Assembly (NCBI RefSeq): GCF_018604545.1 | Contig: NZ_CP075896.1 | Span: forward strand, 5,270,001 to 5,334,000 | DNA length: 64,000 nt | Source: Streptomyces koelreuteriae | Lineage (GTDB): Bacteria; Actinomycetota; Actinomycetes; Streptomycetales; Streptomycetaceae | Direction: 5' to 3' | Shown here: positions 41,255 through 49,951 of the stretch, one piece after another | How positions within the stretch are numbered: position 1 is the first letter of the stretch | Layout of the letters: each line of letters opens with the position of its first letter | Notes under the pieces: model-generated | The model's input: the letters and a program-made list of their open reading frames with translations, nothing else | Database searches by the model: none | Told to the model about the DNA's origin: nothing | Position numbers and translations under genes: made by a program

Positions 41255-42576
41255 TGGTCCAGCTTGTTGTCGATGCTCTTGACCGCGGACTCCCAGGCCT
41301 CCTTGGCCGACTTGCCCTTCGTCACCAGGATCACGCCGTTGTCCGACAGGCCCTGCATGATGATCTGGTCCTTCGGGCCGATCACCTGGACGGGGGCGGC
41401 CTTGGCGGCCTCGGCGAAGATCGGGCCGATCTCCTGCTTACCCGTCATGTCGTTCGTGGCGCCCGTCACTTCGGGCATCGTGTAGGAGGACGGGGCGCTC
41501 GGGAAGCTGGCCTGCACCTTGAACAGCTTCGCCTGCTGCTCCGGCGCGGTCAGCCAGGCCACGAACTTCTGGGCCTCCTTCACGTTCTTGCCGCTCTTCG
41601 GCACGGTGAGGAAGGTGCCGCCCCAGTTGCCGCCCTTGGGCGCCTCGGCCACGGCCCACTTGCCGGCCGCGTCGGGCTTCGCGTTGCCCTTGATCGTGCC
41701 CAGCATCCACGGCGGGCAGGCGATCGCGGCGAACTTGTTGTTGGCGATCGTGGAGTTCCAGGACGGCTGGAACTGCGTCTGCGACTGGACGAGACCCTTC
41801 TCGGCTGCCTCGGAGGTCAGGTCGAAGGCGGCCTTCACGGCGGGGTTCGTCTTGTAGATGATCTTGCCGGAGGAGTCGTAGAACTTCTCCTTCTCGCTGC
41901 CCAGGATCGCGTTGATCAGACCGCCGGGGGAGTCCATGAAGAAGGTGCCCTTGGGAGCCTTCGACTTGTAGCGCTCGCCGACGTCGACGAGCTTGGCCCA
42001 GTCACCGGCCCACAGCTTGCCGACCTCGGCCGGGTCGGTGGGCAGACCGGCCTCCTTGAAGAGGTCGGTGCGGTAGCAGATCGCCATCGGGCCGACATCG
42101 GTGCCGAGGCCGATCGTCTTGCCGTCCTTGGTGGTGGCCTGCTGCCACTTCCAGTCCAGCCAGTTGCTCTTGCTCACGCCCGAGACCTTGGACATGTCCT
42201 CGAGCTTGCCGGCCTGGGTGGCCGTGACCTCGGCGATGTTGGCGACCTCGACGGCCTGGACGTCCAGCAGACCACTGTTGGTGGTGAGGTGGTTCAGCAG
42301 CGCCGGGTAGTAGTTCTCGTTCCGCTCGACGACGTTCTGCTCGATCTTGATCTTCGGGTTGAGCTTCTCGTACTCGTCGTAGAGGCCCGCCTCCTTGAAG
42401 CCCATGGTGCCGAAGAGCCCCACCGAGATCGTCGTCTTGCCGCTGCTGTCGCCGGACGAGGAGCCGGAACTGTCGTCGCCGCCGTCGTCGGCACAGCCGG
42501 CCAGCAGCCCGGCGCCCAGCGACGCGACGGCCGCGACGACCATCGCCTTGCGGGCGGTTCGGATGCGTGCTCGCAT
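41251..42576 (-). CDS. cebE: Cellobiose/cello-oligosaccharide-binding lipoprotein
   Basis: 441 aa, ATG 42576 with AGGAGG. Signal peptide with lipobox LLAGC (Cys28), then an acidic/Ser linker (DDGGDDSSGSSSGDSSGK) and a family 1 carbohydrate-binding protein core including DWKWQQATTKDGKTIGLGTD and PWMLGTIKGNAKPD. First gene of cebEFG, divergent from cebR, with a perfect CebR palindrome in the shared upstream region. Confidence 0.92.
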   Translation of the reverse strand: MRARIRTARKAMVVAAVASLGAGLLAGCADDGGDDSSGSSSGDSSGKTTISVGLFGTMGFKEAGLYDEYEKLNPKIKIEQNVVERNENYYPALLNHLTTNSGLLDVQAVEVANIAEVTATQAGKLEDMSKVSGVSKSNWLDWKWQQATTKDGKTIGLGTDVGPMAICYRTDLFKEAGLPTDPAEVGKLWAGDWAKLVDVGERYKSKAPKGTFFMDSPGGLINAILGSEKEKFYDSSGKIIYKTNPAVKAAFDLTSEAAEKGLVQSQTQFQPSWNSTIANNKFAAIACPPWMLGTIKGNAKPDAAGKWAVAEAPKGGNWGGTFLTVPKSGKNVKEAQKFVAWLTAPEQQAKLFKVQASFPSAPSSYTMPEVTGATNDMTGKQEIGPIFAEAAKAAPVQVIGPKDQIIMQGLSDNGVILVTKGKSAKEAWESAVKSIDNKLDQ

Positions 42577-42974
42577 GTCGTCCTCCTGTTGCCCTGACGT
42601 GCCGACCCCCCGGCCAACTGCATTGTTGGACCCGTTTTCACTCGCTTCGGCTCGGGCGGGGAACGTGCGGGTTGTGTATGTGTCAGGTACTGTGGGAGCG
42701 CTCCCACCAGTGATGTGTTGAAGGTTCGCGGGTCGGGGCGGGGGTGTCAAGGGACCGGACAGGGAGAGATGCGTTCAGTTATCGGGCCGTTAACTGGACC
42801 CGGTGCGGAGCCCGTTGCGGCCCGGGCCGGCGGTGTCGAGCCGGTCGGACGGGCCCGTGGGACCCAAGCGGAGGCCGGGGGCGGCAAGCCCTCGGTGGCG
42901 GTCACTACAGCTGACGAGCCTGTTAAATTCCAGGCCAGCCGCAGAGTGCGGGTGTGGACGGGAAGGCGGAGCCC
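42577..42974. promoter_or_regulatory. cebE/cebR divergent intergenic region with CebR palindrome
   Basis: 398 bp without a gene. GTGGGAGCGCTCCCAC at 42692-42707 is a perfect 16-bp palindrome containing the CebR operator TGGGAGCGCTCCCA. It is 116 bp from the cebE start. The rest shows only promoter-like patches; I see no small ORF I can support. Confidence 0.9.
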
Positions 42975-44030
42975 ATGGCAAGCCACGGAGCGCGGGGCCG
43001 AAGCGGTGGCCGGCCCACCCTCGAAGAGGTGGCGGCGCGCGCCGGTGTCGGCCGCGGCACCGTCTCCCGGGTGATCAACGGCTCGCCCCGGGTCAGCGAC
43101 GCGACCCGCGCGGCCGTCGAGGCGGCGGTCGCGGAGCTCGGATACGTCCCGAACACCGCCGCACGCGCCCTCGCGGCGAACCGCACCGACGCGATCGCGC
43201 TGGTCGTCCCCGAGCCGGAGACGCGGTTCTTCGCGGAGCCGTACTTCTCGGACATGCTGAAGGGCGTCGGGGCGGCGCTCTCCGACACGGAGATGCAGCT
43301 CCTGCTGATCTTCGCGGGCAGCGACCGTGAACGCCGCCGCCTCGCCCAGTACTTGGCGGCCCACCGGGTGGACGGCGTCCTGCTGGTCTCCGTGCACGCG
43401 GACGACCCGCTGCCCGACCTGCTGGCCCAGCTGGAGATACCGGCGGTGATCAGCGGCCCGCGCTCCTCCGCGGAGTCCCTCCCGTCGGTCGACTCCGACA
43501 ACTACGGCGGCGCCCGCCAGGCCGTCGAGCACCTGCTGTCCGGCGGCCGCCGCCGGATAGCCCACATCACCGGACACCTCGACGTCTACGGCGCCCAGCG
43601 CCGTATCGACGGCTACCGCGACGCCCTGAGCGACGCGGGCCACGAGGCGGACGAGGCACTGATCGAGGCGGGCGACTTCACCGAGGAGGGCGGCCGCCGT
43701 GCCATGGCGGCCCTGCTGGAGCGCCGCCCCACCCTGGACGCGGTCTTCGCCGCCTCCGACGTCACCGCGGCCGGTGCCCGCCAGGCCCTGCGCGAGGCGG
43801 GCCGCCGCATCCCCGACGACGTCGCGCTCGTCGGCTACGACGACTCCGCCATCGCCCGCCACATGGACCCGCCCCTCACCAGCGTCCGCCAGCCCATAGA
43901 GGAGATGGGCCACCGCATGATCGACCTCCTCCTCACGGAGATCGCCGACCGCCGCCCCTCGGCCTCCCGGGGCCTGGAGCGACGCCAGATGGTCCTGGCC
44001 ACGGAGCTGGTGTCCCGGTCGTCGTCCTGA
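42975..44030 (+). CDS. cebR: LacI-family repressor of cellobiose utilisation
   Basis: 351 aa, ATG 42975 with AAGGCGGAG. The LacI helix-turn-helix is PTLEEVAARAGVGRGTVSRVINGS and the hinge RALAANRTDAIALVVP. The C-terminal sugar-binding domain includes FAASDVTAAGARQALREAGRRIPDDVALVGYDD. It is divergent from cebEFG, and palindromes matching the CebR consensus stand before cebE and bglC. Cellobiose or cellotriose should release it from DNA. Confidence 0.93.
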   Translation: MASHGARGRSGGRPTLEEVAARAGVGRGTVSRVINGSPRVSDATRAAVEAAVAELGYVPNTAARALAANRTDAIALVVPEPETRFFAEPYFSDMLKGVGAALSDTEMQLLLIFAGSDRERRRLAQYLAAHRVDGVLLVSVHADDPLPDLLAQLEIPAVISGPRSSAESLPSVDSDNYGGARQAVEHLLSGGRRRIAHITGHLDVYGAQRRIDGYRDALSDAGHEADEALIEAGDFTEEGGRRAMAALLERRPTLDAVFAASDVTAAGARQALREAGRRIPDDVALVGYDDSAIARHMDPPLTSVRQPIEEMGHRMIDLLLTEIADRRPSASRGLERRQMVLATELVSRSSS

Positions 44031-44042
44031 CAGCCTCGGCGA

Positions 44043-45233
44043 TCACGTCCTGGCCGCTGCCGGCCGCCGCAGCAGATAGGCGGCCGCCGTCGAGACCAGG
44101 ACGGCCATGCACGCGATGAAGACCAGGCCCGCGCCCTCCAGCCCGATCGGGCCCGTCAGCAGGCCGACGCCGATCACCGGGACCGAGATGCCCGCGTAGG
44201 CCACCACGAACAGGGCCGAGATCACCGCCGCGCGCTGGTGCTCCGGCGAGGCCCGGGCCACCTCGGACAGCGCCCCGCGGAACGCCAGCCCCTGCCCGAT
44301 CCCGCCGACGAGCGCGCTCAGCACCACCAGCGCCATCAGATCCCACACCAGCGCGCCCGCGAGCAGGGCGAGCCCGGCGAGCAGCCCCGCGCAGCCCAGC
44401 GGAAGGGAGCGCCGTACCCCGACCCGGCCGACCGCGAGTTGGCCGGCCGTCGAGGCGAAGAAGGCCAGCGCGACGATCAGCCCGCTCACGGCGTGGTCGG
44501 TCACGCCCAGGGACTCGGCGAGGAACTCCGGGCTGACCGACGTGAACACCCCGAACAGCGCGAACCCCACGAAGGAGGCCGTCGCCGCGGGCCCGAACAC
44601 CGCCCGCACCCGCGGCGGCAGAACGGGCCGCTGCGGCCGTACGGTGCGCAGGGGCCGCAGCTCCCGCACGGTCTCCGGGAGCCGGACCAGCACGGCGGCG
44701 CAGGCGGCCACCAGGACGAGGTGCGTGACGAACGGCAGATACAGCGGCCAGGGCGCGTACTGCGCGAGCACCCCGGACATGAGCGGACCGCAGCCCAGTC
44801 CGCCCATGTTGGCGGCGGTCGCCACGAACGTGGCCCGGGAGGCACCGCCCTCGGGCGCCAGCTCCATCACATACGCGGTGGCCGCGCCGGTGAACAGCCC
44901 GGCGGACAGTCCCGACAGCAGCCGCCCCGCGTACAGCCAGCCCAGCCCGGTGGCGCACAGGAAACAGACGGCGCTGGCCGCGGCGAGGCCCAGCCCGCAC
45001 AGCAGCACCGGGCGTCTGCCCACCGCGTCCGAGGCGTTGCCGACCAGCAGCAGCACGCCGATGACCGCGAAGGCGTACAGGGCGTACACCACGGTCACGG
45101 TCAGCTCGGAGAACCCGAACTTGTCCTGGTAGAGGGGGTAGAGGGGAGTCGGCAGCGTGGTGCCGGCCATACACACGGCGAACACCGCCCCGCCGAGCAC
45201 ACACGCGCGCCACCCTCGGTGTCCACCGTCCAT
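44043..45233 (-). CDS. MFS transporter
   Basis: 396 aa from ATG 45233 (start not certain). Twelve membrane helices; loop 2-3 motif GNASDAVGRRPVLLCGLGL is the MFS signature, with a degenerate second copy VGRVGVRRSLPLGCAGLL in the second half. Probably exports or takes up a small molecule; substrate unknown. It converges on cebR with only 13 bp between stops. Confidence 0.88.
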   Translation of the reverse strand: MDGGHRGWRACVLGGAVFAVCMAGTTLPTPLYPLYQDKFGFSELTVTVVYALYAFAVIGVLLLVGNASDAVGRRPVLLCGLGLAAASAVCFLCATGLGWLYAGRLLSGLSAGLFTGAATAYVMELAPEGGASRATFVATAANMGGLGCGPLMSGVLAQYAPWPLYLPFVTHLVLVAACAAVLVRLPETVRELRPLRTVRPQRPVLPPRVRAVFGPAATASFVGFALFGVFTSVSPEFLAESLGVTDHAVSGLIVALAFFASTAGQLAVGRVGVRRSLPLGCAGLLAGLALLAGALVWDLMALVVLSALVGGIGQGLAFRGALSEVARASPEHQRAAVISALFVVAYAGISVPVIGVGLLTGPIGLEGAGLVFIACMAVLVSTAAAYLLRRPAAART

Positions 45234-45300
45234 GGCGCCGACGGTAGCCCCGCCTCCGGGCCACCCCGGACAGGCGCGGCAGGCGCACAAAAAGCTTCAG

Positions 45301-45328
45301 CCGGTGGCTTCTTTTACGAAGCCACCGG
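45301..45328 (-). terminator. Terminator of tRNA-His
   Basis: An 11-bp stem (CCGGTGGCTTC/GAAGCCACCGG) with a 6-nt loop lies 13 bp past the tRNA and is followed on the minus strand by CTGAAGCTTTTTG. Confidence 0.85.
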
Positions 45329-45340
45329 CCGAATACTCAG

Positions 45341-45414
45341 GGTGAGTGACGGGACTTGAACCCGCGACTTCCTGGACCACAACCAGGTGCTCTACCAGCT
45401 GAGCTACACCCACC
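45341..45414 (-). tRNA. tRNA-His (anticodon GUG)
   Basis: Full cloverleaf on the minus strand: acceptor GTGGGTG/CACTCAC with one G-T pair, anticodon stem CCTGG/CCAGG around TTGTGGT with anticodon GTG, T arm with GGTTCAAGTCC. G at 45414 can pair with C73 as the G-1 typical of tRNA-His. CCA not encoded. It lies 113 bp past the ornA stop. Confidence 0.96.
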
Positions 45415-45527
45415 ATGACCGGCTTGGAGGTCTGTGACTTCCTGACCGGCCGAGAAAAAGTGTACAGGGTCCGAAGGGGTGCTCGCGCCCACCTTTCCCG
45501 GCGCTCCCCGACGGGCCCCTGTCACGC

Positions 45528-46130
45528 CTACTGAGCAGGCAGAACGTGCTTCGCGGCGATCGTCTTCGCGGTGTCCGAGTCGGGCCCGGGCTGCGGGACG
45601 AAGACGGCCTCGCGGTAGTAGCGCAGCTCCGCGATGGACTCGCGGATGTCGGCGAGCGCGCGGTGGTTGCCGTTCTTCTTCGGGCTGTTGAAGTACGCCC
45701 GCGGGTACCAGCGGCGGGCCAGCTCCTTGACCGAGGAGACATCGACGATGCGGTAGTGGAGGTAGTCCTCCAGCGTCGGCATGTCGCGCAGCAGGAAGCC
45801 GCGGTCCGTGCCGACGGAGTTGCCGCACAGCGGGGCCTTGCCCGGCTCCTTGACGAACTCCCTCACATACGCCAGGACCTGCTCCTCGGCGTCCTTCAGC
45901 GTCGTGCCGTCCGGCAGCTCGGCGAGCAGCCCGGACGCGGTGTGCATCTGACGCACCACATCCGGCATCGTCTCCAGCGCCCGGTCCGGCGGCCGGATGA
46001 CGATGTCCACGCCGTCACCGAGCACGTTCAGCTCGGAGTCGGTCACGAGGGCGGCCACCTCGATGAGCGCGTCGTCCGACAGCGAGAGGCCGGTCATCTC
46101 GCAGTCGATCCACACCATGCGATCGTTCAT
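45528..46130 (-). CDS. ornA: Oligoribonuclease
   Basis: 200 aa from ATG 46130. DEDDh 3'-5' exonuclease residues: Asp9 and Glu11 (WIDCEMTGL), Asp109 (GTDRGFLL), His156 and Asp161 (NHRALADI). The length is normal for oligoribonuclease, which degrades RNA fragments of two to five nucleotides and also pGpG from c-di-GMP breakdown. In Streptomyces ornA is the conserved neighbour of adpA, as here. Confidence 0.96.
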   Translation of the reverse strand: MNDRMVWIDCEMTGLSLSDDALIEVAALVTDSELNVLGDGVDIVIRPPDRALETMPDVVRQMHTASGLLAELPDGTTLKDAEEQVLAYVREFVKEPGKAPLCGNSVGTDRGFLLRDMPTLEDYLHYRIVDVSSVKELARRWYPRAYFNSPKKNGNHRALADIRESIAELRYYREAVFVPQPGPDSDTAKTIAAKHVLPAQ

Positions 46131-46230
46131 GTGTCTAACCTTACGGCCCACTGCCCCGGGCTCGGCCCGGTCGTGCAGTGACCTTGTCGTCGAAGGCCGG
46201 CCCGCGCTGAGAACGGCTCCGGAAACGGCG

Positions 46231-46268
46231 CCGGGCCCGCGGGGAGGGCTTCCTCCCCGCGGGCCCGG
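46231..46268 (-). terminator. Terminator of adpA
   Basis: A 16-bp perfect stem (CCGGGCCCGCGGGGAG and complement) with a 6-nt loop lies 9 bp beyond the adpA stop on the minus strand. Confidence 0.85.
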
Positions 46269-46276
46269 TCACCGGC

Positions 46277-47551
46277 TCACGTCGCGCTGCGCTGGCCCGG
46301 CAGACTCGCCCGGGCCGATATGTAGGCCTCCCGGCCGTTGTCGGAGGCGGCCGACGCCGACAGGGCCGGGGACGATCCGACCGCGCTCGCCGCCGCCGTA
46401 CGGCGGGACTGCAGCGGGACCGGATGCTCCGGGTGCAGCGGTGCGGGCGCCTGGCCGGGATGGCCCGGGTGGCCCGGCATGCCGCCCCCGGGACCGCCCG
46501 GTCCGCCGTCGACGTCCTGGGGCCGCTCGGCCTGCGGACGACGGGCGCGGTACGCCGCCCGGTACGCGGCCGGGGACGAGCCCAGCTGGCGGCGGAAGTG
46601 CCCGCGCAGGGCGACCGGCGACCGGAAGCCGCAGCGTCCCGCCACCTCGTCCACCGAGTAGTCCGACGTCTCCAGCAGGCGCTGCGCCTGGAGGACCCGC
46701 TGTGTGATCAGCCACTGCAGCGGGGCGCTCCCGGTCAGCGAGCGGAAGCGGCGGTCGAACGTACGACGGCTCATGTACGCGCGTGCCGCCAGCGTCTCCA
46801 CGTCGAACTGTTCGTGGAGGTGCTCCAGCGCCCAGGCGACGACCTCCGCGAGCGGGTCGGCGCCGATCTCCTCTGGTAAAGACCTGTCGAGGTAGCGCTC
46901 CTGGCCGCCCGACCGGCGCGGCGGGACCACCAGGCGGCGGGCCAGCGCGCCGGCCGCCTCGTTGCCGTGGTCCGTCCGCACGATGTGGAGACAGAGATCG
47001 ATTCCGGCCGCGGTGCCCGCCGACGTCAGCACGTCCCCGTCGTCGACGAACAGCTCGCGCGGATCGACGTGCACCGACGGGTAGCGCTTCGCCAGCGTCG
47101 GCGCGTACATCCAGTGTGTCGTCGCGGGCCGGCCGTCCAGCAGGCCCGCCGCCGCGAGGACGAAGGCGCCGGTGCACAGTCCGACGATGCGGGCGCCCTC
47201 CTCGTGGGCGCGGCGCAGCGCGTCGAGCGCCTCGTCCGGTGGCGGAGAAGTGATCGAACGCCAGGCCGGTACGACGACCGTGCCCGCCCGTGAGATCGCT
47301 TCCAGGCCATGTGGTGCGCTGAGTTCGAGGCCCCCTGTGGTCCGCAGCGGGCCGTCCTCACCTCCGCACACCAGCAGTCGGTAGCGCGGCACGCCGGCGT
47401 CCTGGCGGTCGATCCCGAACACCGACAGTGGTATGGAACTCTCGAAGATGGGGCCGCCGCTGAACAGCAGCACCGCGACGATCTCCTTGCGGCGTCGCCC
47501 GGAAAGCTTCCGGACGCCGGCTTCCGGCGCGGCAGTGGAGTCGTGGCTCAT
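46277..47551 (-). CDS. adpA: AdpA, AraC-family master regulator of development
   Basis: 424 aa from ATG 47551. The N-terminal domain (about 20-190) is DJ-1/PfpI-like (VLLFSGGPIFESSIPLSVFGID, IVGLCTGAFVLAAAGLLDG); the AraC DNA-binding domain (about 235-330) contains SRRTFDRRFRSLTG and GFRSPVALRGHFRRQLG; the C-terminus is Gly/Pro-rich. Residue 225, in the linker, is encoded by TTA (46877-46879), the rare leucine codon read by the bldA tRNA, as known for adpA. ornA next door confirms the locus. Controls morphological differentiation and secondary metabolism. A match to the AdpA binding consensus lies upstream. Confidence 0.96.
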   Translation of the reverse strand: MSHDSTAAPEAGVRKLSGRRRKEIVAVLLFSGGPIFESSIPLSVFGIDRQDAGVPRYRLLVCGGEDGPLRTTGGLELSAPHGLEAISRAGTVVVPAWRSITSPPPDEALDALRRAHEEGARIVGLCTGAFVLAAAGLLDGRPATTHWMYAPTLAKRYPSVHVDPRELFVDDGDVLTSAGTAAGIDLCLHIVRTDHGNEAAGALARRLVVPPRRSGGQERYLDRSLPEEIGADPLAEVVAWALEHLHEQFDVETLAARAYMSRRTFDRRFRSLTGSAPLQWLITQRVLQAQRLLETSDYSVDEVAGRCGFRSPVALRGHFRRQLGSSPAAYRAAYRARRPQAERPQDVDGGPGGPGGGMPGHPGHPGQAPAPLHPEHPVPLQSRRTAAASAVGSSPALSASAASDNGREAYISARASLPGQRSAT

Positions 47552-47928
47552 ACTGCTAAGCCCCCCTCGGTGGTCGCGGCTCCTCGGTTGTGTCGCTCCT
47601 GCACGTTTCCCCTCGGTCCTGCACGAGTCCCCCGCCGTAGACAGTCAAGATCGAATCTACTGTGTGCCGTCGTGCCGAGGTGGCCGGTTCGGCACTCGGC
47701 ACATTGTCGACTTGGCAACTTGGCGTGAAGCATTCGATCACGAAGCGTTGCACTCGTGGGGCGTGCAGGGAAGTGCGCCTTGTCGCAGTGGCCAATCCGC
47801 GTAGGGTGCGCAGGTCCCCCGAGGCCCTTTCCGTGCAGGTCGAACGGGGGTTGGGGGGTGCTTCGGCAGGGTGATGCACAGGTGCGAGAAGTTGGCTGAA
47901 AACCGCCGTGCACGTGCACTGAAACCGG
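47552..47928. promoter_or_regulatory. adpA upstream region with AdpA-type site
   Basis: 377 bp with no gene I can support. TGGCCGGTTC at 47681-47690 fits the AdpA consensus TGGCSNGWWY (from memory) exactly; a near match, TGGCGTGAAG, lies at 47720-47729. Autoregulation of adpA is known in S. griseus, which makes the position plausible. Confidence 0.4.
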
Positions 47929-48261
47929 TCAGCCGACCGGTGTATCTCCTCCAGTGTGCCGCCCGCCCCGATGGGACCCCGTTCCGGTCCGGTGGTGCCG
48001 GCCCCGGTGGGGTGCGCGGTCCTCGGCCGCCAGCCGGGCCGCGCCGCGCTCGGACTGGCGCAGCAGCACCCGGCAGGCGCCCGTGACGGCGGCGAGCCCG
48101 AGGGCCGTGCCGGCGGCACCGGCCAGGGAGCTGCCGTAGCCGAGGAGCACGACGGGGACGAGCAGGCAGCTGAAGGCCGCCCAGCGAATCACATCCGTCG
48201 CGGTGTCCCGCGACGGCGGGGCCGCGCGGTCCGCCTCGGAGGCGATGCTGGGTCCGGACAT
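47929..48261 (-). CDS. Small membrane protein
   Basis: 110 aa; ATG 48261 preceded by AGGGAG. Two membrane segments (RWAAFSCLLVPVVLLGYGS and LAGAAGTALGLAAVTGACRVLL) and a long basic C-terminal tail with many Arg, His and Gly. No family recognised. Confidence 0.6.
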   Translation of the reverse strand: MSGPSIASEADRAAPPSRDTATDVIRWAAFSCLLVPVVLLGYGSSLAGAAGTALGLAAVTGACRVLLRQSERGAARLAAEDRAPHRGRHHRTGTGSHRGGRHTGGDTPVG

Positions 48262-48469
48262 GGATGCTCCCTGTGGCATGAGTCACGGGGTTCAACGCGT
48301 GGCGGGGGCGTCGGTCACTGTGTGAGCCGATCACCCCCACGGGTAAGTGAATCCTGTGCAAACCGCCTGTACAGCGCAGCAACCATTGCGTTACGGGCGT
48401 CGCCTCGTGCATGCTCCCTGGAACCCGCACGCACCGTGAGCGGGATCTGGGCTAAGGAGGCGTGCCGCC

Positions 48470-48483
48470 GTACCCTTGGGGGT
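48470..48483. promoter_or_regulatory. Inverted repeat upstream of the universal stress gene
   Basis: TACCC-TTGG-GGGTA, a 5-bp inverted repeat with 4-nt spacer, 84 bp before the stress-protein start. It resembles operators of copper-responsive CsoR regulators, but this is a weak match. The region 48262-48566 (305 bp) otherwise holds only the divergent promoters. Confidence 0.3.
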
Positions 48484-48566
48484 ATGGGGTTGGGAAGACC
48501 ATTCCCGGACACAGCTCCGACGCACACTGTCGTCCCCCAAATAAGGATCACAACGCCGAGACAGCC

Positions 48567-49094
48567 ATGGCCGGTCACGAATTCTTCGAACCAGCGGACC
48601 GCAAGCGGCCCGTCGCCGATCCCACGGCGGCCGAGCCCCTGGCGGCACAAGAGCCACGCCATTCCTGCGATCCCGCCTTCAAGCACGGCGTCGTCGTCGG
48701 ATTCGACGGCTCCATGTCCAGTGAGCGCGCCCTGGCCTACGCGATCGGGATGGCCCATCGCTCGGGGTCGGGCCTGATCATCGTCCATGTGGCCAACCGG
48801 CTGCCGACCACGGTGTGGGCCGGCTGCGAGCCGCCCGTCTTCGTGGACGTGCCGGACCATCGGACCGAGGTGCTCGGGCTGGAGCTGGCGTGTGCGGAGT
48901 ATCTCTCCGAGGTGCCCTGGATCCTCGTCGAGCGGGGCGGGGACATCTGCCACGAACTCGAAGAGGTCGGCCGGGAGTACGAGGCCGACGCGATCGTCGT
49001 CGGGTCGAGTCACGGCATCGTGGGGCGCATCTTCGGTTCGGTCGCGGGGCGGCTCGCCAAGCGGGCGCAGCGGCCGGTCGTCGTCATTCCCTGA
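48567..49094 (+). CDS. Universal stress protein (UspA family)
   Basis: 175 aa from ATG 48567; no strong ribosome site, so upstream starts are possible. The UspA core begins at GVVVGFDGSMSSERALAYAIGMA; the ATP-binding motif is VVGSSHGIVGRIFGSVAGRLAKRA (interrupted here only by length limits: G-2x-G-9x-G-S). One domain. Likely a stress- or nucleotide-responsive cytoplasmic protein. Confidence 0.85.
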   Translation: MAGHEFFEPADRKRPVADPTAAEPLAAQEPRHSCDPAFKHGVVVGFDGSMSSERALAYAIGMAHRSGSGLIIVHVANRLPTTVWAGCEPPVFVDVPDHRTEVLGLELACAEYLSEVPWILVERGGDICHELEEVGREYEADAIVVGSSHGIVGRIFGSVAGRLAKRAQRPVVVIP

Positions 49095-49228
49095 ATTCCC
49101 CGAAGCGTCCCGAGCGGCGACTCCCTTGGTGCGGTGCGTAAAACTACTTGCGCGTAGAGGTGTTTGTGCCCTTGTGAAGGGCATATACGGTGCACCGCAC
49201 AACTGCACATGCACGAAGGGAGCCCGCC

Positions 49229-49792
49229 GTGGACAAAGACGTCTCCGCGGGAAGCGGCATCACGACCGTGGTCGGTCGACTCGCCCTCGGAATCACCCTG
49301 TTGGCCTTCGGGTTGGGGCACACGACCGTCATCGACGGTGTGTCAGCCGCTGACGCCACGTCAATCGCCCAGTATGTGGGCGGCATCGCCCTCTTCGTCG
49401 CCGGGCTGATGGCCCTGCGGGAGGGGGACTCCGCCGGGGGTACGGCGTTCTCGGTGCTCGGGGCGCTGTGGTTCACGTGGGCCGTGTCGGACGGCGCCGC
49501 CGGTAACGAGGCCGGGCTGTTCCTGCTGTTGTTCGCCGTCGCGGCGCTGTCTCTGATGCTCGCGGGTGGGGATCAGCTGGGGCAGGGGATGTACGGGCTG
49601 TTCTTCGTGGGCCTGTTGCTCATGGCGATCGCCGAGTTCGCCGGTAACGGCGGGCTCGTGAAGGTGGGTGGGTGGTTCGCCGTGGCCGCGGGGGCGGTGG
49701 CCTGGTATGCGGCGACCGCGGCCCTGGCCCACTGGCCCACCGCTGTTCCGCGACGGCGTGCTGCCGGTCGGGGCGTGACGGCCACCGGCTGA
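49229..49792 (+). CDS. GPR1/FUN34/YaaH-like membrane protein
   Basis: 187 aa from GTG 49229, 7 nt after AGGGAG. Six membrane helices with the pattern of the acetate/succinate transporter family (FGLGHTTVI, GGIALFVAGLMALREGDSAGGTAFS, LGALWFTWA), although the NPAPLGL signature is not present. It may carry a small monocarboxylate or act as an uncharacterised relative. Confidence 0.72.
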   Translation: MDKDVSAGSGITTVVGRLALGITLLAFGLGHTTVIDGVSAADATSIAQYVGGIALFVAGLMALREGDSAGGTAFSVLGALWFTWAVSDGAAGNEAGLFLLLFAVAALSLMLAGGDQLGQGMYGLFFVGLLLMAIAEFAGNGGLVKVGGWFAVAAGAVAWYAATAALAHWPTAVPRRRAAGRGVTATG

Positions 49793-49838
49793 ACTCGGCA
49801 GCCGACGCTGGGGTATTGGGCGGCCCCGGCGTGTGAAA

Positions 49839-49879
49839 ACGGACCCCCTGTGCGCTGGTGGCAGCACGTGGGGGTCCGT
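49839..49879. terminator. Hairpin between the membrane protein and glmS genes
   Basis: A 10-bp stem (ACGGACCCCC/GGGGGTCCGT) with an inner GTGC/GCAC stem. On the minus strand it is followed by TTTTC, so it mainly serves glmS; both genes converge here. Confidence 0.7.
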
Positions 49880-49894
49880 CCTCATTGGTTGGCC

Positions 49895-49943
49895 TGTGCG
49901 GGGGCGTGGGGGCTTGTCGCGCAGTTCCCCGCGCCCCTGAAAA
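49895..49943 (+). repeat. Dispersed intergenic repeat, copy 1
   Basis: Contains GTCGCGCAGTTCCCCGCGCC preceded by GCGTGGGGGCT; the flanking arms GGGGCGTGGGG and CCCCGCGCCCC pair as a hairpin with one G-T pair. Other copies: 56346-56393 and (reverse) 62565-62610. Confidence 0.8.
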
Positions 49944-49951
49944 GAAAGCCT

